The notes: generated by a model from the letters alone, not told the origin. 64,000 nt of DNA from Siphonodentalium dalli (GCA_032622095.1 CP136064.1:187656209-187720208); one strand, 5' to 3'. Positions 23,611 through 35,026 are shown, counted from the first letter of the stretch. A program made the numbers and translations.

Positions 23611-25335
23611 AGAAAGGTAAACTAATAGTAAAACAAAGGGCACATAGAATGCGCAGATGTGCTCGATCGCAATTCTACCTGGCGATAGTCTGGGAAACGG
23701 ATATCTCTGCTTGATGTTCAAAATATACTGGTGCTCTGCAAAATCTAGTTATCTAGTATGTTATCGTCGATAATTTGAAAGTAATGTTGGCGCCATACTG
23801 TATGTGGACACTATACATCACAATGTACTATCATTGTCGTCATTTATTGGAAGAATGAGTCACGTTTTTCATGGGTAATCTCGCTGATTTGTCTTTAACT
23901 GTGTTCTCCTCTAACAAACTGTTTTTCCATGAATTTCCCGTTCGATCTTTGTTAGAATAGATCTTTTGATTTTCGACAACCCGGTGCTTCCTGTAGGAAT
24001 GTCATACCGCATCCGTTTCCCAGTTGTTAATGTATCTAAACTTTATGTAGAAATAATCGAAGAGAAATGTTGGGTGCTGTAGACCAAATTTTATTTTCTG
24101 ATATATTGGTACGGCATATACTGAGTGCAGTTCTATGATACCATCTGAAATGGGTTATTTTAGTATTATATATAAACATGCAATATATAAAGGATCTACG
24201 AGTCCCCAGTTTTAGCTGAATTTATAAAACGAGTTCAGAAAGGTAAACTAATAGTAAAACAAACGGCACATAGAATGCGCATAATGTGCTCGATCGCAAT
24301 TCTACCTGGCGATAGTTGGGAAACGGATATCTCTGCTTGATGTTCAATTACTGGTGCTCTGCAAAATCTAGTTATCTAGTATGTTATCGTCGATAATTTG
24401 AAAGTAATGTTGGCGCCATACTGTATGTGGACACTATACATCACAATGTACTATCATTGTCGTCATTTATTGGAAGAATGAGTCACGTTTTTCATGGGTA
24501 ATCTCGCTGATTTGTCTTTAACTGTGTTCTCCTCTAATAAACTGTTTTTCCATGAATTTCCCGTTCGATCTTTGTTAGAATAGATCTTTTGATTTTCGAC
24601 AACCCGGTGCTTCCTGTAGGAATGTCATACCGCATCCGTTTCCCAGTTGTTAAAGGTACTCAACCCGTAAAGAGGGTCCCCATCTCAACAGATTCCAACA
24701 ACAACAATCCGATCAGAGGGTCCTATATTACTATTTCTTTGGCTTTGGGGGTAACAAATATTTGATTCGAGTCGAGGAACCCATCAAACAAAGCTCAGAG
24801 TTATTAGATATTGATTTTTTCAAATTTGTTATGTTCTCGAGATGAGTACCAATAACTGCCGTAATCTGCTCTGGATGTGTACTCCAAATCTATTCAAACA
24901 GACAAGGATGAATAACTCTAAAATCAAGTGGTAATTTTAACGCAATTTTGACTGAGTTCTGGGCCAGATAGTATTCCCGATAATGAAAAATAATAGATTT
25001 CTAAAATCGATATCTAACAAATCTGAGCTTTGATGGGTGACTTCCTCGACTCGAATCAAATATTTTTGACCCCCGAAGCCATTGAAATAGTAATTGAGAG
25101 GAGTTTTATCGGGTTGAGTACCTTTAATGTATCTAAACTTTATGTAGAAATAATCGAAGAGAAATGTTGGGTGCTGTAGACCAAATTTTATTTTCTGATA
25201 TATTGGTACGGCATATACTGAGTGCAGTTCTATGATACCATCTGAAATGGGTTATTTTAGTATTATATATAAACATGCAATATATAAAGGATCTACGAGT
25301 CCCCAGTTTTAGCTGAATTTATAAAACGAGTTCAG
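23611..25335. repeat. 0.62-kb direct tandem duplication, second copy interrupted
   Basis: Copy 1 (23,611-24,237) and copy 2 (24,238-25,335) both start AGAAAGGTAAACTAATAGTA and end AAACGAGTTCAG. They are nearly identical except for a 474-bp insertion in copy 2 at a TTAA site (24,650-25,127). Copy 1 therefore preserves the empty site at 24,027-24,030. The near identity shows that the duplication is recent. Confidence 0.92.
24654..25123. mobile_element. TTAA-flanked MITE (family B)
   Basis: A 470-bp element starting AGGTACTCAACCCG and ending CGGGTTGAGTACCT, with TTAA on both sides (24,650-24,653 and 25,124-25,127). The intact TTAA in the other duplicate copy (24,027-24,030) proves insertion with TTAA duplication. 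The interior carries inverted blocks around TTTCTTTGGCTTTGGGGGTA and its inverse. It shares the first six bases AGGTAC with family A, which suggests mobilisation by related piggyBac-like transposases. Confidence 0.93.
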
Positions 25336-25470
25336 TAAATTAGGTGTGGACCGAGCTTTTCAACATCAAGTTCTACAGGACAAGTCTATATAGACTTTTC
25401 GTCCCGGTAACAGTTACATGTTTACAATGTTGTACTGAATATGATAGCGCTATACATAGCGTAATAATCC

Positions 25471-26070
25471 CTACGAATATCCATGCCTGTCAAATTCATA
25501 TATTCTGTTATATGAGTGCGCATCGAGTCTCCGTTTGAACTCTTCAGTGGTGTCTGCATCTATGACAAATCCGGAGAGATTGTTCCATTCGTCAATTACT
25601 CTCTGAGTATAGAAGTGTTTCCCTATATCCTTCGAAAGATATTTCTTCTGTAATTTCATGTGGTGCCCTCTTGTTTTGTCACTTCGCTGCCTTCGAAAAA
25701 GTTTTCAAATGTGATATTGTAGTATCCGTTCTTGAGTTTTATAGTTCAATCATATCACCCCTATAACGTCTATATTTGAGAGTCATCAGATTAAGTTTTA
25801 TTTGTCTCTCTCGGTATGTAAGGTTGCTGAAACCGGGAACTAAATTTGTCGCTCTTCTCTGCACTATCTCCAACATCATACTCGGGTATTTCAAATGTGG
25901 GTTCCAGCATATTTGACAATATTCAAGTATAGGTCTGACCATACTGACGAACAGTGTTCTGAATATATCGCGATCCATGTGAGTGAAAGTCCAATGTATG
26001 ATGCCCATTATTTGATTCGCTCGATTGCATACAGAATTAATGTGAATGTCAAATTTCGACGAGGTCCAGA
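25471..26070 (-). pseudogene. non-LTR reverse transcriptase 3'-end fragment
   Basis: Reading leftwards from about 26,070: an INSVCNRANQIMGII-like stretch, MVRPILEYCQICWNPHLK, LEIVQRRATNLVPGF and LMTLKYRRYRGDMIEL. After a frameshift come HFYTQRVIDEWNNLSGFV and FKRRLD. These are the thumb and C-terminal region of Jockey/CR1-type reverse transcriptases. The upstream domains are absent, as expected for a 5'-truncated LINE. Confidence 0.85.
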
Positions 26071-28715
26071 CCTAATTTACTGTACGGGTTTTGTAAATTC
26101 CACTATATACTGGGGACGAGTTGTAGACTCTATTTATTGCATGATCCAAAACCTCGATAAAACATTCTTAAATCAACAAATGGTAAGTGAAAACTAACAC
26201 CGGCTTATATAAGGCCTGCGATAACGTTTCACGGAACTAGGCATAAAGAAAAGAAAGAGTAAAGAAATAGTCCCAGATAAATAAAGACTCTGTCAAGCAT
26301 TTAATGTCGTATATTTAATTAAATATTTTTTTTTTCAAACTCTTCATGCGTTAGAGTTTTGTTGAAAACATAACAGAAGCCATAGTATTTTGAGACATAT
26401 AGTACGGAATGTAAACAGACGACATACCGGAAGTCAAAGGTCACTTGCCACTATTTCCTGTTTTATGAAACGAACGTCCAATATCACAATTTATAGAATG
26501 GGTTTATTGTATGGAATAAGGGTAGGATCATGTAATAAATAGTTTTATCCACCCATATTCTATCCACGTGTATACCCATCTTATTTTGTTTGTTAACTTA
26601 GCGTTGACCGTTCGTGATATTTTATACCAAATTTTAATTATTCAAACCCACATTTAATATACGAAAAGCATGAAATCCTTGCATTTTATATATTATGAAC
26701 TTATGGCACGATGAAAGACCCTGCATCCAAGTAATTTATCCACACGTGGTTGCTCGTAACTCGCTTTCGCTTTATTGGAATTCACAAACGATTCCGACAG
26801 ACGCTATCAAAATAATGTGTTATAGATCACTGTCGTGAATCCCAAGAACATGTTCATAAAGAAGCCTTAATGGGACCACCAACCTTAGAATGCATAATAT
26901 ATTGTCAAGACCTGAATTTGTTAATAATAGCCGCGGGATGGCAGGTAATCAATAGTGAAATCGATCCTATCTCATCCTTTGGTAAACCATTACATCTCTT
27001 CTAAACAAGGTAGTGCCCTGACGAAAGGAGGTTTCGTCAACAAATTTAAACAATTAGTTAGAAAGAATCGTGTCAGCATAAGAAGAAAATTCGATACTGA
27101 ATCTTAATTTACATCTAGATATACCATTCTCGTATAGCTAACTGTTCGGTCATAAGGTCATGCAATTTAATTTGCTATTGATGTGGTTGGCTCATTTTGG
27201 TATGGTGCATATCGCATAGTTAGACCTCCATATATACCGCCTTGCTAGTTTATTTCGCGCTCCGCGTGTATACCATATGCATCACTGAACTAAATGGTTT
27301 CCCATAGGCGACAGTGTTAACGTTTCGGCCAAATTCACTGAATTGAAGCCTGCAGGCCATACCAGTGACGTTTACCCAGCTAGATTGACACCAGTTGATC
27401 ACGAAAATACAAGAAAAATCATAGGTCATGTGTTTACTTTTAAAAAATAAATCCCCAAATGTACGACAGGGCTATCCCACAGTCAAATTTGATCTGGAAA
27501 ACCCCAGAACTACAGCAGATAGTTAAATAAATTTCCCGCTCACAAAAATCCATTCCCCAATTAATTTACCAGTTTAAATTATTTAGATATGACGTACAAA
27601 TCAAATAAACGCGATGTCATCCTTTAATAACGTGTCGCATATGTCAGGTGAAGGTCATTCTTCAGTTACCTTCACCGTTCCACGGTGTACTCGCTCCCCG
27701 ACTCTGGAACACATTTAGCTCCCTGATTCCTATAGTAGAGATTCTTGTTTCGCCTGGTCGCTGGGGGTTTTATTTATAGAAATGGGAAGTTTTGGGACGG
27801 ATTTAAAGGTCGAACTGAGAGTTGGGTTTTTCAAATTCGTTTATTGTCCATTACATTATTATGTCAGTAATGTTGATTATTTTTTTGTGACAAGCTATGT
27901 CAATTACAAATAAAAGAAATGAAAAAGCCGGTTCGTTAATTAGGTGATGGTTGTTATTGTTATTTTAACGGAATTCTGAGTGGGTCATTCGCGAAACCAA
28001 TATATTTTATATTCTATAATTACAATCATGGGTATATAATATATGATCTTGAGCGCGTTACCATTTCTGACATTGGTTTTCTTGTTTATATATGTTCCTT
28101 TATAGGATCTCATAGATGAGCGGTCTGTGATGCGTGCATGCATGCGAAGGGAGTGTAGCTGGGAACATTCAGTTTGTCGGTTGTTTATGTTTATCTGGGG
28201 GGGGTATACAAGTATCGCGAACCCACCTTGACATCCCCAAACACACACACACACCCACGTGCACAATATAGATCAACATAGATATCTTTATTTCCTGCAA
28301 ATTCAGGAGAGTATAAGTCTGAAACAGTTCGAATCCTCGCTTTTTAGAAAACCAAACATTGTGAGAATCCGTTGACGGAGAGCGGAAAACCCCAATTTTA
28401 CAGTAAAGTATACATATATGACGAAATGTCTTGTTTAGCTTGTAATTGATGTAGACGTGCTGATTCAAGAATTATAATATCTGAAACAGTGAAACTAACA
28501 TTTAAGTTTCGGTTGTGGGTGATACGAAATTGACAACACGCCGTTCTACCTTAATGATATATTTGTGAGGTCGTGGGTTGTGTAATCGTGCAGAAGAGAT
28601 GAGTTTTAGGTGTAGAATAACAGCATTGATTATAGACAAAACAAATTGCTTGCCAAATCCGGACGTGCTGAATAGTTAAGCGGTCGTCAGATAGTCCCCG
28701 GTGATTTACGGGACC
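26071..28715. other. no gene recognised
   Basis: About 2.6 kb of AT-rich sequence with a short AC microsatellite near 28,240. Open frames are short, unsupported and without recognisable domains. Confidence 0.4.
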
Positions 28716-28786
28716 AATGTGTTCATAACCATATGAACGACATTGAAAGTGACGTCACGTTACGTTCATATGTTTATGAACACATT
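28716..28786. repeat. palindrome around GTGACGTCAC
   Basis: The arms AATGTGTTCATAACCATATG and CATATGTTTATGAACACATT flank a central CRE-like GTGACGTCAC. A diverged copy of the neighbouring sequence follows at about 28,860-28,990. It is probably a small fold-back MITE. Confidence 0.65.
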
Positions 28787-29079
28787 AACTCAGAGGGCGT
28801 GTCTACCGTAACGCTATTGGGAAATCGGAAGCGATGTTACGTGTATGTAAATATAATCCTATGAACGACATTTATTCAATGTAGTTCAAAGGTTTATGAA
28901 CAATTGGCTCATAGGGGTGCCAATAGTATCGCTATGTTATGATGCGGAAGCAATATATATGATATATGTAAATATGAGAACATGTACATTTTAAAACATC
29001 TCAAAAATGACTGCGTTCGTTGTTGCAAAACGAGCAAAAGAGCAATCGACATTTGTGTCTTGCATTGATTTTCACATCT

Positions 29080-29783
29080 ATTGGCTGCGGATACACGTAC
29101 CACAGTAGCTATGGCATAGTAGGTGTGACAATTTATTATGGTGGAGTTTGGTGACAATTGGTCGTCACAATTAATATGCCATAGCTAGCCATGTCGCCCG
29201 TTACATATTCGCACAATGAGTCTTCCAAAGTTCGTTATGATCAGTCTTTTTTCTCGTTTTGGTCCTTGTGTATATTGTTCGCTTTGTTTATTTCAGATAC
29301 TTTCTTTCAGCTGCATTTCCCCCAACAGTTCCGACACAGCTTCATCGGCCCACATGATAATTTTAGCGGAATTATGCGTAGAACTAAACGTCGCAAAATT
29401 AAAAACGCAATTGGAGAACAGTTACTGTCTTAATACGCATGAAATTAATATAAGTAGTGAGAGCATATCAATAAAATACTATACGTGCATGACATGTGAG
29501 TGAATGAGGGATTGCCACGGTCAAACACAATTCTGGACGATCGATCGTGCAGTTATATATATCGTAGAGAATACAATGTAGCAAAACGTAATGAGCAGAG
29601 ATCAACCTTGTTGAAACCGAATGGGTTAATTGGTCCAGTCAACTCATTGTGCGGAAACTCAGCGGGCAACATGGCTTGCTATGGCACAGAATTATTGTCA
29701 CACAATGGTCACCAAACTCCACCATAATAAATTGTTACAACTACTATGCCATCACTACTGTGGTACGTGTGTCCGCAGCCATT
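29080..29783. mobile_element. fold-back element with ~120-bp inverted arms
   Basis: The left arm 29,080-29,200 and right arm 29,661-29,783 are inverse copies at roughly 85% identity; shared words include CCACCATAATAAATTGT and TGTGGTACGTGT. The ~460-bp interior has only small open frames (29,191-29,433, 29,216-29,503) without recognisable domains. No target duplication was resolved. Confidence 0.7.
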
Positions 29784-30064
29784 GTAAGCAATATTTTCAA
29801 ATATATGTATTCCTTAATACTCCCTGCAAGATATGGATAATAACCTATCCTTGAACTATGTAAACGTGCATGCCAAAGCCCTCTAAGATGACAGTTTAAG
29901 AAACATAAAGCTTTCTTATTTTCTTAATACAAGTACATGTAGCATCGTATGGTTCTAATTGTGTTCCTCTATATATTGCTATTTGGCGATGTGTCTACAT
30001 GTGTATAAGGATGATAACGCATTCGATGTGAGCATTATCGGAGGTGGCAATGTCACTATGTTAA

Positions 30065-30574
30065 ATAAGGATTAACTGTCATGTGGACTGTTTTTATGGC
30101 GATGTAACCGTGAGGTAAGTGGTCATAACTTGTGTAAAACCCTAAGGGTTTTACATACAAGTTATGACCACTTACCTCACGGTTACATCTCAATAAAAAC
30201 AGTCCACATGACAGTTAATCCTTATATTTATATACATTTAGTGAAAAAGCCACTTTTGTAAATGTATTTAAATCTAAAAGTGTATCGTGACAAAACCAGC
30301 CCAAAATATCCCACAGCACCCTTGGCAAAAGTTAACAGGAACAATTGAAACCCGACGATTTATTAAGTCAATCCTGTGCGAATCCAAATGCGACCAAAAC
30401 ATTACGCGTTCGTCTTTCCAAACCCAAATGACGTATCGATGTTCTTATGAGCTGACGTATCGATGTTGTTATGAGCTGTTGCGCATTCACCGATAAATAA
30501 TTGCAACTAGCCACGTGGGCGCCGACCAATCAGAATGCTGGATTTAGTGATAACAACACTTAGTATGTAAATAT
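30065..30574. repeat. hairpin-headed dispersed repeat, copy 2
   Basis: This is the second copy of the element at 2521-3021. The palindrome spans 30,068-30,222 and the tail ends CTTAGTATGTAAATAT. Similarity stops at the same point in both copies, which defines the right boundary. Confidence 0.8.
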
Positions 30575-31414
30575 TCAGCAATAATCGCTTTTGAGACTCA
30601 TGGGTTAATCCCTGTACACAAAACGATATTAAAAGTTTCCATCATGTCCCCCACATTTCTTTGAAACGTAAAATCTTTCCAGATTGTTTGTTTCATTTCA
30701 AAATGCAAATGGCTTACATTATCTAATAGTCAATGCATACATGTATAAAACACTAGCAATTACCTACCGGCCCGCTGACAGTCCAAACTATATCAGGTAT
30801 TGTAAACAAGCAGCCAGTTGTGTCTTTGGAGTTGACGAACTTCAATTCCAATCGGCTTATTATTCCATTAAACGAATATCAATCAGAAGAATGTGAATAT
30901 AACACTGAGAACACATAATTTGTAACCGAAAATACACAATATGTAATCAACACCACTGTTCACAAACACCTCATTGTATTATGCTGTTGCATGACTGCAT
31001 ATACAGTACTCCGCAATGTATAATGGCTGTGCACGTTCACAACACGCATCTCTTTCGACGCTCACCGTTCTCCGATATAAAGCGAATGATCAATGTTTCG
31101 ATTAGATAAATAACACATTCTTCTCTAGACTATCGGACAGCAATTTTGCCACAGACAAAACGCAGATATAAACTACAGTGCTCTGCTGTGGAAAATTAGT
31201 TGTTTTCGCGATCAGATTGACGAGAGTTTCTATGTAAAATGGAACGAAGCCAGTTTACCGTTAGGATGGATGAGTTTTGATCCAAAGAATTGTCAGGATA
31301 GAATAATATGAAACTATTGCGAAGCTGTTGAATGTGTAGCCGATCTCCTGTGTTACGAGAGAGTGGGTCGGGCAATTTCTTTGGAATTTTGATTCGTAGT
31401 CATAAAATAACGTC

Positions 31415-31467
31415 GCTGAGTTGGCCTGCACTGAAAATGAGTCATATTCAGTGCAGGCCAACTCAGC
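31415..31467. repeat. perfect 21-bp inverted repeat
   Basis: GCTGAGTTGGCCTGCACTGAA and its exact reverse complement are separated by 11 bases. Perfect arms suggest a recent origin or selection. The flanking 30,575-31,892 contains nothing else I can name. Confidence 0.85.
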
Positions 31468-31892
31468 TATGTTAATTATATATGGGAAAATATAGTGCGA
31501 TTCCTCTCCATTGAATTGTGCCATCTGCGCTTGCAATACAATATTTTGGAAATTGCTCCAATAACTTGCTTTCTATTTCAAGTTTCGCTCTCAGTTCTAA
31601 ATGCCATGTATGTAGCTCTATCTGGTTAGAAGATGATTTGTATGTGTAGATGGGACTGCAAATGGTCATTTTATGTCATAAATCGGAAAATTTGTGTAGT
31701 GATTCATGATGGGCAAACCCCAATGAATATGACTCAGCATATATTTGAAGTACAGTACCCCTCCCACGTTGACCAAAATAGTTGAAAATTGTGCTGTGCT
31801 GCTACCCATGTACACAAGCCACGATGGTTATACAACAAATAGGTCTGCTACTGGTTTATTTGCCTGATACCTGTCAAACTTACCAGTGTGTG

Positions 31893-31898
31893 AACGTG
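31893..31898. repeat. Polinton target-site duplication, left
   Basis: AACGTG directly before the left terminal repeat. The same six bases follow the right terminal repeat at 38,997-39,002. Six-base duplications are characteristic of Polintons. Confidence 0.92.
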
Positions 31899-32024
31899 AG
31901 CAGCATAGATGTAGGTTGAGGGGCAATATGTCAATCAAATATGCCACGTGACCTGATGACACGCCCACTAAAGGAGTGTATATTAAGATACAAAATATAT
32001 ATCAAACTGTACCACGCGACCTGA
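31899..32024. repeat. Polinton left terminal inverted repeat
   Basis: About 126 bp matching the inverse of 38,871-38,996 with about two mismatches. It starts with AG, as usual for Polintons, and contains the E-box palindrome CACGTG followed by ACCTGA. Confidence 0.93.
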
Positions 32025-32223
32025 AACCACTCCCAATATTAGTTAAGATACAAAAATATATATCAAACTGTACCACGTGACCTGAATCCAAGCCCAATAT
32101 TGGGAGTGTAAGTTAAGATACAAAATGTATATCAAACTGTACCACGTGACCTGAGGCCACTGACCTGAGGACACACCACTAAGGGAGTGTATTTTAAGAT
32201 ACAAAATGTATATCAAAACTGTA
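31944..32223. repeat. subterminal tandem repeats, four units of ~65-80 bp
   Basis: Four units begin CCACGTGACCTGA (one reads CCACGCGACCTGA) and end with a TATCAAACTGTA-type word. The first lies in the terminal repeat; the others extend only the left end. The right end has two inverted copies of the GGTCACGTGG box. They may bind an element-encoded or host factor. Confidence 0.85.
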
Positions 32224-32284
32224 ACCCGGCTTGATAGCATTAACCAACACGCACCTAGGCAAATGCCCACAAGATAGCGACCAC

Positions 32285-32341
32285 CTGGTATTTCACAGTA
32301 ATCCCCTATAGATAAACAAATGGTATAAATATCAAGGTAGG
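32285..32341 (+). promoter_or_regulatory. Polinton TATA promoter module, left (drives the ATPase block)
   Basis: CTGGTATTTCACAGTAAT, then ~20 bp, then GGTATAAATATCAA with a consensus TATA box at 32,324-32,331. The same two blocks with the same spacing and orientation precede the divergent minus-strand genes at 38,015-38,069. ATGs follow at 32,365 and 32,395, but neither opens a long frame. Confidence 0.7.
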
Positions 32342-32591
32342 GGCATTCACAATATTCCATATTCAATGAACAACCTTTGGAAACAGAAATACACATGGAG
32401 AGAAAAAGAATAACAAAAATTCATAAAACTGTAAGTACAGAATATATTATAATAGTACACCGCAATTTCATCAATAATTAAAGTATACCTATATATTTCC
32501 AAAATATTGCTGTACTGGTATCTCACACACAATTTATCTACATAAATACCTTTAATAAATTGACAATATTAATCACACTTACATCCTTAAA

Positions 32592-33170
32592 ATGTGTAAT
32601 ACCAGAGGGGCAGGATCACGAAAAAAAACAATTTCCGATCCAAGACCAGACAAAATTCTCTACTGTTTCTGCGTACATCAGCCACTCTTCGATTCGATGG
32701 AACGAGAGATTCCAAACATTTCATTCCACAAAGGGCTACCATCCCAAGAACTACTGGAAAAGTTTGCAGATGGTACACCTGCTATGATAATTCTTGATGA
32801 TCTTGCCCATAAAGTGTTAGACAATTCTGATATGGAGTGCTTGTTTACGCAAGGCTGTCATCATAAGCAACTATCGGTTTAATTTCTGACACAAAACCTG
32901 TTTCAAAAGGGTAGGTGCGCGAGGACGATTGTACTGAACACTTCTTATGTGATACTATTAAACAACGTGAGATTCAAGCCAAATAAAATATTAGGTCAAC
33001 AACTGTTCCCTGGAAATTGTCGTTTTCTGACCGATTGCTATAAGGATGCCGTCTTGGACAGGACCTACGGTTATTTAGTAGTCGACACTACGCCGCACAC
33101 TGAGCAAGATTTCCGAGTGAGGACTGATATTTTTCCCGGTGAGGACCCAATAGTGTATAAACATCTATAA
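32592..33170 (+). pseudogene. Polinton genome-packaging ATPase (FtsK/HerA-like), truncated
   Basis: The frame contains RPDKILYCFCVHQPLFDSM, the Walker B strand AMIILDDL, LFTQGCHHKQLS and, further on, LGQQLFPGN, YGYLVVDTTPH and FPGEDPIVY. These are hallmark blocks of the Polinton/adintovirus-type packaging ATPase, which would pump DNA into capsids. A single in-frame TAA at 32,880-32,882 interrupts an otherwise continuous frame. The Walker A loop is missing because stops lie just upstream of 32,592 and the N-terminal ~50 residues are not found, consistent with the internal deletion. The next ORF starts 3 bp after its stop. Confidence 0.88.
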
Positions 33171-33172
33171 GG

Positions 33173-33481
33173 ATGAGCGCGTTGGTGAAACGGAATAAAG
33201 ACTTCTTGCTGTTGTTGACATCAACCAAATCGAAAAAACAATTAATACCCTTGTTGAACACCGCCTCCGACGATCAGGTCAGAGCATTGTCTGAAATAAC
33301 GTTGAACGTGTTGCTCGGTGTCCTGTCGGTGACAAATTTGGAACAATTGGACCCGTATAAAAAATTCTACAGATTCTTATCGGATGCTAAGATCGGAGTT
33401 GGTACGAAAAGGCGAAGATTACCGAAACAGTGGAACGCAGTGACATCGTTACTTCACGATATACCAGTGGGTCAACTGTGA
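33173..33481 (+). CDS. small Polinton protein, 102 aa
   Basis: An intact frame of 102 residues, Leu/Lys-rich, with KRNKDFLLLLTS near the N-terminus and QVRALSEITLNVLLG in the middle, and a basic patch KRRRLPKQW near the C-terminus. From memory, short ORFs of this pattern sit between the ATPase and capsid genes of many animal Polintons; their function is unknown and a virion role is only a guess. Its stop overlaps the next start (TGATG), a compact virus-like arrangement. Confidence 0.65.
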   Translation: MSALVKRNKDFLLLLTSTKSKKQLIPLLNTASDDQVRALSEITLNVLLGVLSVTNLEQLDPYKKFYRFLSDAKIGVGTKRRRLPKQWNAVTSLLHDIPVGQL

Positions 33482-33657
33482 TGCCTTCTTATACGAAACA
33501 CGTTGTGGTTCCGTACGAGAAATATGAACGTTTGATGAGGAATATAGTACCAGCAGCACATTCCAAAGTGAAAAATACTGTTAAGAAAGACCGTGTGTTG
33601 ATGAAAGCCCCGCCAGGGACTAGACTTTTGAAGAAAAAGTGGGTGTATATAGCTTGA
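33481..33657 (+). CDS. small Polinton protein, 58 aa, C-terminal PPGTR...KKKW
   Basis: A 58-residue intact frame starting at the ATG that overlaps the previous stop. It has an N-terminal HVVVPYEKYERLM segment and a basic C-terminal APPGTRLLKKKWVYIA. Similar short proteins with a PPGxR...KW tail occur next to the preceding ORF in related Polintons, as far as I recall. A plus-strand AATAAA follows at about 33,659, giving a natural end to the plus-strand block. Confidence 0.6.
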   Translation: MPSYTKHVVVPYEKYERLMRNIVPAAHSKVKNTVKKDRVLMKAPPGTRLLKKKWVYIA

Positions 33658-33790
33658 TAATAAAAGTATATTTTGCTCAATTTTTTTTTTGTTATACTTG
33701 TTTTGCGTGGTTGTGGGCGCGCGTCTTTTCTCCAGGGGTAGGAATACAAATAAAAAAACACTGTAAATATAGATAAACATTTTTATTTTG
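33658..33790. terminator. convergent polyadenylation region of the Polinton
   Basis: The plus block ends with TAATAAAAGT near 33,659. On the minus strand the capsid stop codon overlaps AATAAAAA (plus 33,780-33,788). The ~120 bp between has no ORF. Overlapping a stop with the polyadenylation signal is a space-saving feature typical of viruses. Confidence 0.55.
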
Positions 33791-35026
33791 GAACAAAAAC
33801 ATTACGAGCCTTGTCTATGGCGAGATGCGCTGGAAATAATCCATACACCAGCATCACGACAGTCTTTGGCAATGCCACAGAAAATTTGACATCCATCTGC
33901 ACCAGGCCTTTTCTGATAAAATTACCATCATCTTGAAAACCGTATGGTTCTGTGCAGTATATAGCATAGCCTCCACTAAAAGCGTCCCTTGAGATATTAG
34001 TTTGTGGATACTTCCTGACCAAATTGTTGTAAGCTTCTAGGTAATTCTTTTCCCCGTAATCCATGGTGAGAGGCTTGCTAGGAACAGTTTGTCCATCCAC
34101 GTTAAATGACAGTTGACTACAGTTGAAGTGTGCAAAGTTTAGTGGGTTCTTCCCATAGTCTCCATTAAATGCAGCAGCATTCACCATCACCACGAACACA
34201 CTCCTGGGAATGTCCCCTTGGAACAAATCAACTGCAGTGAAATTGAATGATCCCTTCACGATAGAATAAGCATTTACAGCTGATTTGGTGTATGGGTAGA
34301 CTGCATCCATTTTGGATATATTTTCTTCCAGCCTACTCATAATCGAAGTATGCATAGACAGAAACACACGCTCAACTTGGCACTGGTTATCAGAACCTTG
34401 TAGTCTGCATTTGCCTCACCAGTCATAATTGCGAATTTGTGTTGGGCCGGCCACAGCTTAATGCGGACGGGCACGCCATTCAGAAGATATCTGTCTTGTT
34501 GGCACAGGTCATGCATAATCGGTCCTGATGCGACATATTCACCACCGCTCGTCTTCATTTTACTCCTTTCATAGAGAGCAGGGTTTTTTACTTTAAGTCG
34601 AAGTTCATCCATATCACCATCATTGTCCAACACAAATAGCTGTTCCTGCAAGGCATTGTCTTGCTGAATAAACTCTTTTCTGAGCAGCGTATCTATATAC
34701 GCTTTAAATGGATAAAATGGTCCCAGTGTCGAAGGGGCTGTCTGTTGTATATCTAAATCTATAGAAGTGAAGATAGTATGTAACGGCAAGTTTATTATGC
34801 CCATGTCCGCAGTCGTTGCCGGTTTAGTGCCATCGCCTTTCACTATTTTGAATGAGATATTGAGTAATGTGTTCTTCAGATCGATCAGGTCAATGGATGT
34901 CGGACGTATGTAGAATTCGATAGGTGCGCCATCAACAATTTGACTGACAGGGTTTAACTCGATCCATTCCTTTTTAACAACACTCTGGGCGATGTTCTGC
35001 TGACCGAAAAGAGGTATGTGGTCCAT
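33783..35026 (-). pseudogene. probable Polinton major capsid protein, one frameshift
   Basis: The two frames (34,337-35,026 and 33,783-34,367) together make ~414 codons. The N-terminal half has PIEFYIRPTSIDLIDLK, PLHTIFTSIDLDIQ and YPFKAYIDTLLRKEF. The C-terminal half has NPLNFAHFNCSQLSFNVDG, a GGYAIYCTEP block and VVMLVYGLFPAHL. This pattern matches the widespread animal Polinton capsid candidate annotated in invertebrates as F54H12.2-like, probably a double-jelly-roll capsid protein. The frames are broken near 34,360 within a GT-rich GTGTGTTT tract, consistent with a single slippage event. The start overlaps the end of the small basic ORF. Confidence 0.7.

Noticed and set aside
29191-29503. 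80-95 aa ORFs in the loop of the fold-back element
   Set aside because: No transposase motif or other recognisable domain; two overlapping frames of equal quality suggest chance.
32395-32592. Spliced N-terminus for the Polinton ATPase (ATG at 32,395, donor GTAAGT near 32,431)
   Set aside because: The obvious acceptor near 32,601 joins in the wrong phase and would still lack a Walker A loop; a deletion is simpler.
33472-33780. Minus-strand 90-102 aa ORFs
   Set aside because: They are antisense shadows of the small plus-strand Polinton ORFs and of the AT-rich convergent region.
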